In this document: positions 26,801-36,002 of the stretch, piece after piece
How the letters are laid out: the number at the start of each line of letters is the position of its first letter
How positions within the stretch are numbered: position 1 is the stretch's first letter
Origin: Paenibacillus abyssi
GTDB lineage: Bacteria; Bacillota; Bacilli; Paenibacillales; Paenibacillaceae
Length of the DNA stretch: 64,000 bases
Direction: 5' to 3'
NCBI RefSeq assembly: GCF_014640295.1
Contig: NZ_BMGR01000001.1
Coordinates: 248,001-312,000 of the forward strand
Position numbers and translations under genes: made by a program
The notes under the pieces: generated by a model
Seen by the model: the letters and a program-made list of their open reading frames with translations, nothing else
The model's database searches: none
Told to the model about the DNA's origin: nothing

Positions 26801-27506
26801 CGGGGTGGCGCGCGAAGCTTCGTTTGAACCTTTGGAGCAGGAGCTCAGGGAGCTGCTTTATTATGTGCTGCAGCGTCTGCAGTTCCGCTTTGGGGATCAT
26901 TATAATTACGCATTCAATCCGTCCGTCCTTCAGGATGACGGGCGGGATATGAAGAAGATGCTGTGGTCCTGCTGGCTTGAGCTGCAGCGGCTGCTGCAAA
27001 ACGAGCTGTCCGAGGAGCTGCTTGCGACGACACTGCGAATGGAAAATACGCTCGGCAAGCTGATATCCAAACAGTTTGCAGCTGTATCCGCGGATGCGGA
27101 AAAACAGCTGCCGGGCCTGAATCCCGGCAGCCTGGAAGCGATGCCGATCCCAACGCCGGAGATTGGCGCGTCGTGGCAGACCGATGCGGTAGAGCGTAAG
27201 CTGCTCTGGTCCCGCTTTAAAAATCCGCGTCATTTCTTCGAAGGGGAAGGGAAAGCAGCGCTGCGCAAGGAGCTTGAGACGCTGGCCGCACCGTCATTGC
27301 AAGTCTACGTAGACGGGATCATCGATCGCTGGAAGGCGCTTTACCTGGGCCATTGGAAAGCCGGGCTTGAGGCGGCGGAAGAAAAACTGGCAGCCGAGAT
27401 TCGAAGTTATGCCGACGGACGCCTGGTATCCCTTGACCAGACGGTTGATCCGGCGTTATTAAAAGAGCTTCACAAGTCGCTTATGGCCGTTATCAACAGT
27501 GATTAA
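23835..27506 (+). CDS. dynA: Tandem dynamin-like GTPase (DynA type)
   Basis: 1223 aa, similar in length to B. subtilis DynA (YpbR), which is two fused dynamin units. First GTPase domain: P-loop GHFSAGKST (about 54-62), G3 DTPGIDS, G4 NQID. Second: P-loop GAFSAGKSS (about 642-650), G3 DTPGADS, G4-like NAAD. Each is followed by long helical stalk regions. Family members tether and fuse membranes and help against phage-induced and antibiotic membrane damage. Between the halves (about residues 485-620) is an extremely Ala/Pro/Gln-rich segment of very GC-rich DNA unlike the rest of the window; it is a probable flexible linker. Ribosome site GGGAGAG at 23821-23827. Confidence 0.92.
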   Translation: MNTLTQSAPANTAAALLEIASIMDETGDQLHARRIRELKDKWSGGKFTAAFCGHFSAGKSTLVNRLCGAQLLPSSPVPTSANVVSIRNGEPCARIVQIVDGEERMIEVPPEQLEAYCVNGSEFASVDISYPIPSLGAHTVLLDTPGIDSTDDAHRMATESALHLADVVFYVMDYNHVQSEINFAFAKRLKDWGKPLYLIVNQIDKHREQELAFSEYRRSVEEAFANWHLEPAGIVYLSLRQPDHPHQEFASLERLFTELAEVGEPLNRCSVDASARHLLDEHGKWMEAASSDERERLIEAAGGEEELASVKSELQQLEQEMSAYREAAEQFRVKLRQEAESLLDNANITPAATRDLAHAFLESRKPGFKAGLLFAGAKTAAEQQRRQEAFLTDFTAQVQASIEWHLLELLRQEAHQLSWRDETLESRLSESFTGVVDASLLLEHVQPGAVFSNEATMNYCKSLAASVKASFRRRALELGDELAERVAAASAAAAAQAQARSGALAAQAQALAQLAAQDAAAAAHKQRLAALLPPAPQRPALPVPAPASGAPRAAGAAAAADVPPQAAAKPRSGAAPAAAAQQAPVRAAQADGAMLGPQRRAAAMLERAAELLAPHEPLAAAALAMRGKAGRLKQSRFTIALFGAFSAGKSSFANALIGQPALPVSPNPTTAAINRIVPPTADEPHGTARIFMKSRAAMLEDIRYSLALLGEDIGHADEQALLRLISGLKPDSLHPGGRPHYSFLKAVLQGWDSLEGQLGEQLRVDEAMYRRFVAEESRSCFVQEIELYYDSPLTAQGIVLVDTPGADSVNARHTGVAFNYIKNADAILFVTYYNHAFSQADRQFLMQLGRVKDQFELDKMFFIVNAADLASSESELAGVLKHVEDNLLLQGIRHPRIYPVSSLSALDAKLTDNTSLLNESGISAFEQSFLAFTSGELGQLAVASAEQEIKRAIESVSSWLEAAQGDEATRTALRSELEGQAQEALRIAAGVAREASFEPLEQELRELLYYVLQRLQFRFGDHYNYAFNPSVLQDDGRDMKKMLWSCWLELQRLLQNELSEELLATTLRMENTLGKLISKQFAAVSADAEKQLPGLNPGSLEAMPIPTPEIGASWQTDAVERKLLWSRFKNPRHFFEGEGKAALRKELETLAAPSLQVYVDGIIDRWKALYLGHWKAGLEAAEEKLAAEIRSYADGRLVSLDQTVDPALLKELHKSLMAVINSD

Positions 27507-27529
27507 CAGGTTGCTTGAGATTATCTTTC

Positions 27530-27574
27530 AAAGCTTTTCCGAATCGAACAAACCGATTCGGAAAAGCTTTTTTT
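27530..27574 (+). terminator. Strong terminator after dynA
   Basis: A perfect 17-bp stem: AAAGCTTTTCCGAATCG (27530-27546) and CGATTCGGAAAAGCTTT (27554-27570), then a long T-rich tract. Confidence 0.95.
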
Positions 27575-27787
27575 AATTTTTTTAATAAAAAAACACAAAA
27601 ACAGAGGAATTCGGTGATCTAATGCACCATTTTGGATGATTTGGAAGAATACCCCCATATCTTTTTTGTAGATGTGAACAAATGGTGTCACAATCACGAA
27701 TACGGTGAAGGATGCTGTTTGCCGGATGTTTGGGATGCTGTTAATATTCATTCATGCTTATAAATTGGAGTCGGGGAGAGAGTTCAC

Positions 27788-29575
27788 TTGAATGTTTTTA
27801 AAGAGCTCAAGGAGTATTACTGGCCGGAGCGCAAGCTGCTTGTCGCGTCGATTATCAGTCTGATGTGCGCGACCGCGCTCGGTCTTGTTTATCCGAATAT
27901 GCTGCGCATTTTAATTGATGATGTCATCGAGCCAGGCCAGTATCATTTGGTGCCGACCATTTCGCTCATCGTTGTAGGCGTTATCATTTTGAAAGGCACT
28001 TTGCAGTTTGTACACGGATTTTTCGGTGGAAGGCTGGGCAACCGGGTCGCTTACCGCCTGCGCAATGCCAGCTATCACAAGCTCCAGTACTTATCGAATC
28101 AATACTATGACACGGCGAAGACCGGGGACTTAATGTCTCGTTTGACCGCTGATTTGGAAGCCATTCGAAATTTTGTCGGCTTCGGCTTTGCGCAGATTCT
28201 CAACATGTTTCTGATGGTGATTTTCGGTGCGGCGATGATGCTGACGATTCATTGGCAGTTGACGCTGCTGACGTTTGTAACGATCCCTTTCCTCGCTTTC
28301 ACCGCCATCAAGTTCGAACGCAAGATCCATCCCGCATTCCAGGAGATGAGGCTGGCAATGAGCCATCTCACAACGGCGGTTCAGGAGAATATCACAGGCG
28401 TGCGCACCGTCAAATCATTTGCAAGAGAGCCGCATGAGGTTGGCAAATTCGCAGTGCGCAGCGAGGAGTACAAGGCCAATCAGATCCGGGCGGCGAAAAT
28501 TTGGGGCAATTACTTCCCCGTCATGGAGCTGCTGGCCAGCTTATGTATCGTTGTCCTTCTTATCGTGGGCGGAACGTTTGTTATCAATGGTTCATTGAGC
28601 CTAGGCTCGCTTGTCGCCTTCTTTAGTTTGATCTGGTATATCGTGGCGCCGATGTGGCAGCTTGGGTTCCATATTAACAACTATACACAGTCGAAAGCTT
28701 CGGGCGAACGCGTGCTGGAGCTGTTCAATCAATATGTGCATGTAAAAAATCCGGAGCACCCGATCGTGCTCGATGACAGCAAAGTGAAAGGGCATGTCCG
28801 CTTCGAGAATGTCACATTTAATTATGCGGACAAAGGGCCTGCGCTGCGCGAATTCTCGCTTGATGCGCCTCCTGGTAAAGTAATCGGCTTGCTGGGCGGA
28901 ACCGGATCGGGTAAATCGACCGTCAGCCAACTGCTGATGCGCACCTACAATATCAAGAGCGGCAAGATCATATTGGATGGTTACGATATAAAACAGATTG
29001 ACCTCTCCAGTCTGCGAAGCCAGATCGCAACGGTCTTTCAGGAAACGTTCCTGTTCTCCGCTTCGATCCGTGACAATATCGCTTACGGGGTGAAAGAAGT
29101 AAGTATGGAAGACATCATCCACGCTTGCAAGCTGGCGAAGGCGCATGATTTTATTATAGAGCTGCCGCTTGGTTATGACACTGTTGTCGGCGAACGGGGG
29201 ATGGGGTTATCCGGGGGACAGAAGCAGCGTATTGCGATCGCCAGAGCGCTCATTACGAACCCGCGAGTCCTGTTTCTCGATGATGCGACAAGCGCTGTCG
29301 ATATGGAGACCGAGCATGAGATTCAAGCGGGCTTCAAGGAGGTTATGGCGGGAAGAACGACGTTTATCGTTGCTCACCGCATCTCTTCCCTTAAGCATGC
29401 TGATGAAATTATCGTATTGGATCACGGGACCGTCCTGCAGCGCGGTACGCATGAACAATTAATCGCAATGCCGGGGCACTATTTGGACACTTACAACATT
29501 CAATACGCCGACCGGCCTGCTGCGCCGGGTCAACCGAGCAAGGATACCGGGAAAGAAAGAAGGGTCGCACATTGA
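27788..29575 (+). CDS. ABC exporter half, degenerate-site subunit (BmrC/YheI-like)
   Basis: 595 aa with a TTG start at 27788, preceded by GGGGAGAG. Six-helix transmembrane domain (1-310) fused to a nucleotide-binding domain: Walker A GGTGSGKST, signature LSGGQKQR, Walker B LFLDD with Asp499 in place of the catalytic Glu, H-loop VAHR. Replacement of the Glu by Asp is the mark of the non-catalytic site in heterodimeric exporters such as BmrCD. The substrate may be drugs or lipids. Overlaps the partner gene by 4 nt. Confidence 0.92.
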   Translation: MNVFKELKEYYWPERKLLVASIISLMCATALGLVYPNMLRILIDDVIEPGQYHLVPTISLIVVGVIILKGTLQFVHGFFGGRLGNRVAYRLRNASYHKLQYLSNQYYDTAKTGDLMSRLTADLEAIRNFVGFGFAQILNMFLMVIFGAAMMLTIHWQLTLLTFVTIPFLAFTAIKFERKIHPAFQEMRLAMSHLTTAVQENITGVRTVKSFAREPHEVGKFAVRSEEYKANQIRAAKIWGNYFPVMELLASLCIVVLLIVGGTFVINGSLSLGSLVAFFSLIWYIVAPMWQLGFHINNYTQSKASGERVLELFNQYVHVKNPEHPIVLDDSKVKGHVRFENVTFNYADKGPALREFSLDAPPGKVIGLLGGTGSGKSTVSQLLMRTYNIKSGKIILDGYDIKQIDLSSLRSQIATVFQETFLFSASIRDNIAYGVKEVSMEDIIHACKLAKAHDFIIELPLGYDTVVGERGMGLSGGQKQRIAIARALITNPRVLFLDDATSAVDMETEHEIQAGFKEVMAGRTTFIVAHRISSLKHADEIIVLDHGTVLQRGTHEQLIAMPGHYLDTYNIQYADRPAAPGQPSKDTGKERRVAH

Positions 29576-31404
29576 GCGAGCAAGCGGCAAAAGCGCAGAA
29601 TAAGAAGGAACGTTTTGTCTATCAGGACGATGAGCTCATCGAAAAACCGTTTAACTGGGCGCAGCTGCGCCGGTTATTCCATTATATGAAGCCTTACCGC
29701 AAGCAGCTGCTGCCGATAATCATCATCATGATGATTATCGGCACGGCAACGCGGCTGGCGATCCCAACCATTATCATCATGGCGATTGACGAAGCCATCA
29801 CTCCGAAGGACGGCGGAGCAGGCAGCGTGATAAAGCTATATGAATACGCGGGCATGGCGTTTGGTTTATATATTGTTCAATGGGCGGCCAATACGCTGCG
29901 TATCCGTTATACCAACATTATCGGCCAACGCATTATCTACGACTTGCGTCATGATCTGTTCGGCCATATCCAGAAGCTGTCGTTCCGTTTCTTTGATAAA
30001 CGGCCTGCAGGCTCGGTGCTTGTTCGGGTGACGAATGATGTGAACGCGCTTCAGGATTTGTTCACCAACGGGGTCGTCAACCTGATGATGGACTGCGTGC
30101 AGCTTGTAGGTATTGTCATTATCCTGCTGGCATGGAATTTCCAGCTCGGCTTGGCGGTGATGATTACGGTTCCGCTGATGTTTATCGTATCGTCCACCCT
30201 CCGCAGACGGATCCGGTTCGCCTGGCAGGATGTGCGGATGAAGCAGTCGCGGATCAACGCGCATTTGAATGAAAGCATCCAAGGCATTCGCGTCACTCAG
30301 GCTTATGTACAGGAAAAAGATAACATCGGATTCTTTGATAATATGAATAAAGTGAATATGCTCTCTTGGAATAAAGCCTCAGCGCTCAATCAGGCCTTCG
30401 GGCCGGTGATCGAGATTACGTCTGCGATCGGCACGCTGATTCTGTTCTGGTACGGCTCTTATCTGATTCAAACGGAAGTCATTACGATCGGGATATTAGT
30501 TGGCTTTGCCACCTATATCGGGAATTTCTGGGACCCGATTAACCGACTCGGTCAAATGTATTCCCAACTGCTCATCGCAATGGCTTCCTCGGAACGGATC
30601 TTTGAATTTATCGACGAAAAACCGACGGTTGGAGAGTTGGAGCACGCCAAAGATCTGCAGGAAATCCGCGGCGACGTGAAGTTCGAAAAGATTGTATTTG
30701 AGTACGAAAAGGGGCGCCCGGCGCTCAAAGGGATTGATCTGGAGGTGAAAGCCGGCCAATCGATCGCACTTGTCGGTCATACGGGCTCCGGTAAAAGCAC
30801 GATTATTAACCTGCTGTGCCGTTTCTATGATCCCGTGCAGGGCCGCGTATTAATTGACGGTCAGGACATCCGGAACGTTACGATTGAAAGCCTTCGCTCT
30901 CAGGTCGGGATTGTGCTACAGGACACATTTATTTTCTCGGGCTCGATCCGCGACAACATCCGTTACGGCCGGCTTGATGCAACCGATGAAGAGATCGAGT
31001 TGGCAGCGCAAGCGGTTAATGCGCATGATTTCATCATGTCTTTGCCTGATGGTTATGAGACGCAGGTGCAGGAAAGAGGCAACGCCTTATCCATGGGACA
31101 GCGGCAGCTGCTCTCCTTTGCAAGAGCGCTCTTAGCCGATCCCCGCGTGCTAATTCTGGACGAGGCGACCGCGAGCATCGATACGGAAACCGAGCTGAAA
31201 ATTCAGGAAGCGCTCAAAACGCTGCTGTTCGGGCGAACTTCCTTCATTATCGCCCACAGGCTGTCAACGATTCGGCATGCGGACAACATCGTGGTGCTCG
31301 ATCATGGGCAAATTATGGAGCAGGGCAACCATGATCAGCTGATGGAACAGAGAGGGATTTATTATGGCCTGATTGAAGCCCAATACCGTTTCTTATCGGC
31401 CTGA
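29572..31404 (+). CDS. ABC exporter half, catalytic subunit (BmrD/YheH-like)
   Basis: 610 aa with a TTG start overlapping the previous stop (TTGA). An N-terminal extension precedes six transmembrane helices; the nucleotide-binding domain has Walker [10 protein letters not shown], a degenerate signature LSMGQRQL and a normal Walker [12 protein letters not shown]. Paired with the upstream subunit this gives one canonical ATP site (this Glu plus the partner LSGGQ) and one degenerate site. Confidence 0.92.
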   Translation: MSEQAAKAQNKKERFVYQDDELIEKPFNWAQLRRLFHYMKPYRKQLLPIIIIMMIIGTATRLAIPTIIIMAIDEAITPKDGGAGSVIKLYEYAGMAFGLYIVQWAANTLRIRYTNIIGQRIIYDLRHDLFGHIQKLSFRFFDKRPAGSVLVRVTNDVNALQDLFTNGVVNLMMDCVQLVGIVIILLAWNFQLGLAVMITVPLMFIVSSTLRRRIRFAWQDVRMKQSRINAHLNESIQGIRVTQAYVQEKDNIGFFDNMNKVNMLSWNKASALNQAFGPVIEITSAIGTLILFWYGSYLIQTEVITIGILVGFATYIGNFWDPINRLGQMYSQLLIAMASSERIFEFIDEKPTVGELEHAKDLQEIRGDVKFEKIVFEYEKGRPALKGIDLEVKAGQSIALVGHTGSGKSTIINLLCRFYDPVQGRVLIDGQDIRNVTIESLRSQVGIVLQDTFIFSGSIRDNIRYGRLDATDEEIELAAQAVNAHDFIMSLPDGYETQVQERGNALSMGQRQLLSFARALLADPRVLILDEATASIDTETELKIQEALKTLLFGRTSFIIAHRLSTIRHADNIVVLDHGQIMEQGNHDQLMEQRGIYYGLIEAQYRFLSA

Positions 31405-31462
31405 CCGAAATAAATAAAAGTAAGAATATTCTTTTTTCAAAGCTTGTCTTGACTTTACTAGG

Positions 31463-31550
31463 AAAAAACCTCCACAATGGAAGAAAAACGAGCGTTGCAG
31501 GCAGGCGGGCAGCCTGCCTTGGTCTTTCGCTTGCTTCCAGGAGGTTTTTT
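31463..31550 (+). promoter_or_regulatory. Highly structured leader of purT
   Basis: An 88-nt element that folds almost entirely. P1: AAAAAACCTCC (31463-31473) with GGAGGTTTTTT (31540-31550). P2: TGGAAG (31478-31483) with CTTCCA (31534-31539). P3: CGAGCG (31489-31494) with CGCTTG (31528-31533). P4: AGGCAGGC (31499-31506) with GCCTGCCT (31512-31519). Bulges between P1, P2 and P3 are only on the 5' side (ACAA, AAAAA). P1 contains the purT ribosome site and ends in six T, so it can act as a terminator or a translation block. It may also be just the terminator of the ABC operon. It does not show the ZTP or purine riboswitch core that I know. Confidence 0.7.
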
Positions 31551-31556
31551 GTCATT

Positions 31557-32735
31557 ATGTACGGTTCACCATTCTCGTCCCACGCCAAAAAAATCATGCT
31601 GCTCGGTTCAGGAGAGCTCGGCAAAGAAGTCGTTATTGAAGCGCAGCGACTCGGCATCGAAACGATTGCCGTAGATCGTTATGACCATGCGCCGGCGATG
31701 CAGGTTGCACATCGCTCTTACGTGATCGATATGCTGGATGCGGCAGCACTGCGCGCTTTAATCGAGCAAGAGCGCCCGGATTTGATCGTGCCTGAGATTG
31801 AGGCGATTGCGACAAGCGCGCTTATAGAACTGGAAGATGAAGGCTATCATGTCGTTCCGACAGCTAGAGCGGCATGGCTTACAATGGACCGTGAAGGGAT
31901 TAGACGTCTTGCTGCGGAGACGCTTGGACTCCCTACGGCGCCTTACCGGTTCGCGGATAGCTTGGAGGAGCTCCGTGAAGCGGTCAAAGAGCTGGGAACG
32001 CCTTGTGTGATCAAACCCATCATGAGCTCATCCGGTAAAGGGCAAAGCGTGTGCCGGTCCGAAGCGGAGATTGAGGGCTGCTGGAATGCTGCGATGGAAG
32101 GCGGCCGTGCCAAGAAACAGCGGATTATTGTAGAGGGCTTTATTAACTTTGAATCGGAAATCACACTTCTTACCGTTCGTTCCGTATCGGGTACGACATT
32201 CTGCGCGCCGATCGGGCATATTCAGAAGGATGGAGATTATATCGAATCCTGGCAGCCGCATGAGATCAGCAGTACGGACCGTGAGCAAGCGGAGGAGATT
32301 GCCCGCAAAATTACGGATTCATTGGGCGGTTACGGCATCTATGGCGTTGAACTGTTCTTAACTAAGGATGGCGTATTGTTCAGCGAAGTTTCTCCGCGGC
32401 CGCATGACACCGGCATGGTAACGATGGTGACACAGGACTTGTCGGAATTTGCCCTTCATGCCAGAGCGATTCTGGGCCTGCCGATCCCGTCGATTCGTTT
32501 GCTGACTCCAGGCGCATCCTATACTTTGAAGGCTGACCGCGAGGAGAAATCATTCCAGATCGGCGGAGTTGAGAAGGCTCTGGCGCTGCCGAATACACAG
32601 GTGCGCTTGTTTGGCAAGCCAGAGACTAAAGCCGGAAGACGGATGGCAGTCGCGCTAAGCTCCGCTGACGACGTACAGCAGGCTAGAGAAACGGCCAGAC
32701 AAGCCGCTCAATCGTTGTTTATTACGTACGAATAA
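31557..32735 (+). CDS. purT: Formate-dependent phosphoribosylglycinamide formyltransferase
   Basis: 392 aa from the ATG at 31557. ATP-grasp enzyme: [21 protein letters not shown] at the N-terminus, [16 protein letters not shown] for ATP binding, and [26 protein letters not shown] for metal binding. It makes formyl-GAR from GAR, formate and ATP in purine synthesis, a folate-independent route. Monocistronic, between its own leader and terminator. Confidence 0.95.
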   Translation: MYGSPFSSHAKKIMLLGSGELGKEVVIEAQRLGIETIAVDRYDHAPAMQVAHRSYVIDMLDAAALRALIEQERPDLIVPEIEAIATSALIELEDEGYHVVPTARAAWLTMDREGIRRLAAETLGLPTAPYRFADSLEELREAVKELGTPCVIKPIMSSSGKGQSVCRSEAEIEGCWNAAMEGGRAKKQRIIVEGFINFESEITLLTVRSVSGTTFCAPIGHIQKDGDYIESWQPHEISSTDREQAEEIARKITDSLGGYGIYGVELFLTKDGVLFSEVSPRPHDTGMVTMVTQDLSEFALHARAILGLPIPSIRLLTPGASYTLKADREEKSFQIGGVEKALALPNTQVRLFGKPETKAGRRMAVALSSADDVQQARETARQAAQSLFITYE

Positions 32736-32747
32736 AATTCATGAACG

Positions 32748-32818
32748 AAGGGGTTTATTGGTGTCGGTCGTCATCATTATTGATGCGGGGATTCCGGTAA
32801 GCACCCTTCTTTTTTTTG
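32748..32818 (+). terminator. Terminator of purT
   Basis: AAGGG and GTTTATTGG (32748-32761) pair with CCGGTAAGC, a bulged A, and CCCTT (32794-32808), followed by nine T at 32810-32818. A small inner hairpin (ATCATTATTGAT) fills the loop. Confidence 0.8.
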
Positions 32819-33100
32819 CTTGTCCCGAAGCCGTCTTACTGGTGTTATTCGTGATGAAAAACATCGTTAACTGGCCATGTGGTGAACGTCAGCAGATTTG
32901 CAAATCTTTTCAAGAAGTTTTATTTTTATAAGACAAGCATGTAAATGTTCCACTTTTTTACTATATAAGTTGAACATGAGATTGACCACGATGAGGATTT
33001 TCACCGAACCTGAGAGGCCAAAATGTCCGTTAAATTCAGTCCAAAGGGACTATCCTTTATCTAGATGCATGCAATAAAAAGCAGGGGAGTGAAGCGTAAG
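32819..33100. other. Intergenic region before the SGNH gene
   Basis: About 280 bp, AT-rich. It holds a possible -10 (TATAAG around 32962), a small hairpin AGTCC-AAA-GGACT-like near 33037-33050, and the ribosome site AGGGGAG of the next gene. No coding sequence seen. Confidence 0.4.
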
Positions 33101-33937
33101 ATGAAGCAACGCGCGAACGGCTCAACATGGCTTTGGAGAGCGATAAGCGTCTCGGCGCTTACTGCGACCTGCCTGCTCTTATTTGGCTTTGCATATGCAG
33201 CGAGCGATTTGCTCTTTCCATCAGTCCCGCCAGCCGTTCAGACCGATTCGGAGCAGGAGCAGGGTGGGGGCAGCGCTGAGCTAACCGGGCAGGATGAGAT
33301 TCGCATTGTCGCGATCGGCGATTCGTTGACCAGAGGCACGGGCGATGTTACGGGTGAAGGTTACGTGAAGCAGGTAGTCGATGGATTGTCTGCCAAGCTG
33401 GACAAGCCGGTTCAACTGATCAATAATCTGGCCGTTAACGGACTGCGCGCGGACGAGCTGGCAGATAAGCTTGAATCCGAACGGGGAATGCACCTTGCCG
33501 TTGAACAGGCGAATGTCATTTTGCTAACGATTGGCGGCAACGACTTATTCCAGTTTGCCCAAGGCGCCGTGTTCGAGGAACAGCAGGCCGAATCGATGAA
33601 TAGGAACGAGATTTCACACAGGCTCAGTGAGGGCGTTCAGCGCCTGGAGCGTGTATTCGAGCTGCTGCATGAACTGAACCCGGAGGCAAAGGTCGTATAT
33701 GTGGGGTTATATAATCCGTTTTACGATCTGCAGCAGCTGCGTGAAGGCAGCCTGCAGGTTCAGGAATGGAACAACTATGCTTACCGTGCTGCCTACGAAT
33801 ACCCGAATATCACTGTTGTACCGACATTTGATTTGTTCGAGTCTACGATTGGCACCTATTTGTCCAGAGATCATTTTCATCCGAATCACGAAGGGTACAC
33901 GCAGATTGCAGCCCGGATCATCCAAGTACTGCAATGA
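33101..33937 (+). CDS. SGNH/GDSL-family hydrolase, membrane anchored
   Basis: 278 aa from ATG 33101, with AGGGGAG upstream. One N-terminal membrane segment (about 12-32), a Gly/Gln-rich linker, then an SGNH domain: block I VAIGDSLTRGTGD (Ser), block III TIGGNDLF (Gly/Asn) and block V DHFHPNHEGY (Asp/His). It is probably an extracellular esterase or lipase; B. subtilis LipC/YcsK-like spore-germination lipases are similar in layout, but the substrate is not known. Confidence 0.88.
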   Translation: MKQRANGSTWLWRAISVSALTATCLLLFGFAYAASDLLFPSVPPAVQTDSEQEQGGGSAELTGQDEIRIVAIGDSLTRGTGDVTGEGYVKQVVDGLSAKLDKPVQLINNLAVNGLRADELADKLESERGMHLAVEQANVILLTIGGNDLFQFAQGAVFEEQQAESMNRNEISHRLSEGVQRLERVFELLHELNPEAKVVYVGLYNPFYDLQQLREGSLQVQEWNNYAYRAAYEYPNITVVPTFDLFESTIGTYLSRDHFHPNHEGYTQIAARIIQVLQ

Positions 33938-33971
33938 AGCTGCTGCTGTGACGAAAGGAGGAAGCTCCACG

Positions 33972-34952
33972 ATGACAGATCATCATTCATCTTCTAACGA
34001 ACCTGAAATTCTGCTATCCGTTCGGGATATAAAGAAAAAAATACGCGGTAAATGGATCATTCACGATGTCAGCTTCGATGTAAGGGCGGGTGAGATATTC
34101 GGGTTTCTCGGTCCTAACGGCTCCGGTAAAACAACAACGATCCGTATGTTGGTGGATCTCATCAAACCGACTTCAGGTGAAATCCGGATCTGCGGTTATG
34201 ATGTCCATAAGCAGCCTGAAGAAGCGCTGCAGCACATTGGCTGTATCGTGGAAAATCCGGAGGTTTACAACTACTTGACAGGCTGGGAAAATCTCGAGCA
34301 TTTTGCCCGTATGATGCCTGATATAGACGCATTGCGCATTCAAGAAGTCGTAGATATTGTCGGCATGGGCGGGCGGATTCACGATAAAGTAAAGACCTAC
34401 TCACTTGGTATGCGCCAGCGGCTCGGTATTGCACAGGCGCTGCTCGGGAGGCCCAAGCTGTTGATTCTTGATGAACCGACAAACGGGCTTGATCCGAAGG
34501 GGATCAAGGAATTGCGGGAATTTATCCGGATGCTTGCCGATCAAGGCATGAGTTTATTCATTTCCAGCCATCTGCTTAGTGAAATTCAAATGATGTGTGA
34601 CCGGGTAGCGATTATTAGCCACGGTCGCGTGCTTGCGGTGGGCGGGGTCACTGAGCTCATCGAGGATACTGGAAATTATGTGCTGTGGCAGTTGGATAAA
34701 CGGGAGGAAGGTTTAACCTTGCTGGCAGGCGAACCTGAAGTGAAGATTATTTCTGCGGAAGAGCATCATATCGACGAAACCGTGCTTGCATCGCTTCCGG
34801 GAGCGATTGTAACCGAGGTTTCAGCCGACCGGATCGCTGCCCTCGTGGAACGCTTGGTCCGGGGCGGGATTGGCGTGACTGCTGTACAGAAGGTATCGCC
34901 AACGCTGGAGCAGCTATTTCTTAAGATGACGGAGGGGGAAGGCATTGCGTAA
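33972..34952 (+). CDS. ABC-2 transporter ATP-binding protein
   Basis: 326 aa from ATG 33972, set by AAAGGAGG. Walker A GPNGSGKT, signature YSLGMRQRLGIAQALL, Walker B LLILDEPTNGLD, then a C-terminal extension of about 90 residues as in bacitracin- and lantibiotic-type (BcrA-like) exporters. It works with the permease that overlaps it by 8 nt. The substrate could be an antibiotic or lipid. Confidence 0.9.
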   Translation: MTDHHSSSNEPEILLSVRDIKKKIRGKWIIHDVSFDVRAGEIFGFLGPNGSGKTTTIRMLVDLIKPTSGEIRICGYDVHKQPEEALQHIGCIVENPEVYNYLTGWENLEHFARMMPDIDALRIQEVVDIVGMGGRIHDKVKTYSLGMRQRLGIAQALLGRPKLLILDEPTNGLDPKGIKELREFIRMLADQGMSLFISSHLLSEIQMMCDRVAIISHGRVLAVGGVTELIEDTGNYVLWQLDKREEGLTLLAGEPEVKIISAEEHHIDETVLASLPGAIVTEVSADRIAALVERLVRGGIGVTAVQKVSPTLEQLFLKMTEGEGIA

Positions 34953-35931
34953 CCTGTTGCCGCTCATTCAGAATGAAACGTTGAAGGTGTGGAAGAAAAA
35001 AAGATTTTATGTAATTCTTCTCATATTATCCGTATTAATTCCGATATTTACTTATGCGCAGATGACCATTGCACGAAATAACGAGGACAATTTTCCGGAC
35101 TGGCGCAATCAGCTGCAGCAGCAAATTACGGACTATGAAAATACATTGTCCAGTGACCGCATCCCGGAAGAATGGAAAAAATTCCGGCGTATTATGGTGC
35201 AGCAATTGACCTATTATTTGGAGCAGGACGTGAATCCTAATGCCCCTAATGCAGTGACGTTTACCCGTAATTTCATGAACAATTCGGTGACCCTGTTTAT
35301 TCCGCTGCTGGTGCTCGCTGTCGCTTCGGACCTGGTATCGGGAGAACGTTCGAGCGGGACGATCAAAATGCTGCTCACAAGGCCGGTCCGAAGGTGGAAG
35401 ATTCTGTTAAGCAAGCTGATTACTTTGATCTTATATATCTCGCTTACCATTGTCTCCGCCGTGTTGTTATGTTATCTTATATCCGGCTTATTCTTTGGCT
35501 ATGGGGGCTGGCAGCTTCCCATATTCACAGGCTTCGTCATTCAAGGATCAGATGTCGATACCTCGTTTGTTCGTCCTGTCCCGCAATGGTTATATATGCT
35601 TATGCAGTCCGGCCTAATCTGGTTCTCCGCGGTGTCAGTCGGTTTGCTGGCATTGACGGTCTCGGTATTGGTGAGAAGCACGGCGGCAAGCATTGTCACG
35701 ATGATGGCAACGATTATTGCCGGTACAATTTTATCCAATATGGCTTCCTCATGGACCAGCGCCAAATATATCTTTGCGGTCAACCTGCAATTAACCGGAT
35801 ATTTGGATGGTTCACCGCCGCCGATTGAAGGAATGACGCTGTTATTCTCCATTCTTGTACTGGCAGCTTGGAGCATCGCCGCAGTCATCGTTTCGTTTGC
35901 CGTCTTTACGAAACAGGATATCTTGAATTAA
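34945..35931 (+). CDS. ABC-2 transporter permease
   Basis: 328 aa with a TTG start at 34945, preceded by GGAGGGGG. One N-terminal helix, a hydrophilic loop of about 80 residues with a helical region (QLQQQITDYENTLSS), then five more helices. The motif SGERSSGTIKMLLTRPVRRWKILLSK between helices 2 and 3 is typical of ABC-2 permeases. Confidence 0.9.
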   Translation: MRNLLPLIQNETLKVWKKKRFYVILLILSVLIPIFTYAQMTIARNNEDNFPDWRNQLQQQITDYENTLSSDRIPEEWKKFRRIMVQQLTYYLEQDVNPNAPNAVTFTRNFMNNSVTLFIPLLVLAVASDLVSGERSSGTIKMLLTRPVRRWKILLSKLITLILYISLTIVSAVLLCYLISGLFFGYGGWQLPIFTGFVIQGSDVDTSFVRPVPQWLYMLMQSGLIWFSAVSVGLLALTVSVLVRSTAASIVTMMATIIAGTILSNMASSWTSAKYIFAVNLQLTGYLDGSPPPIEGMTLLFSILVLAAWSIAAVIVSFAVFTKQDILN

Positions 35932-36002
35932 AATAGCTTGAAGTGACTTGTTAAAACCAACTATCTGTTATAAATTGATGGAATAGATAAAGGGGGACGC
36001 AT

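Noticed and set aside
27521-27751. 76-aa minus-strand frame after dynA
   Set aside because: It is made by the terminator and AT-rich spacer; low-complexity product and no ribosome site.
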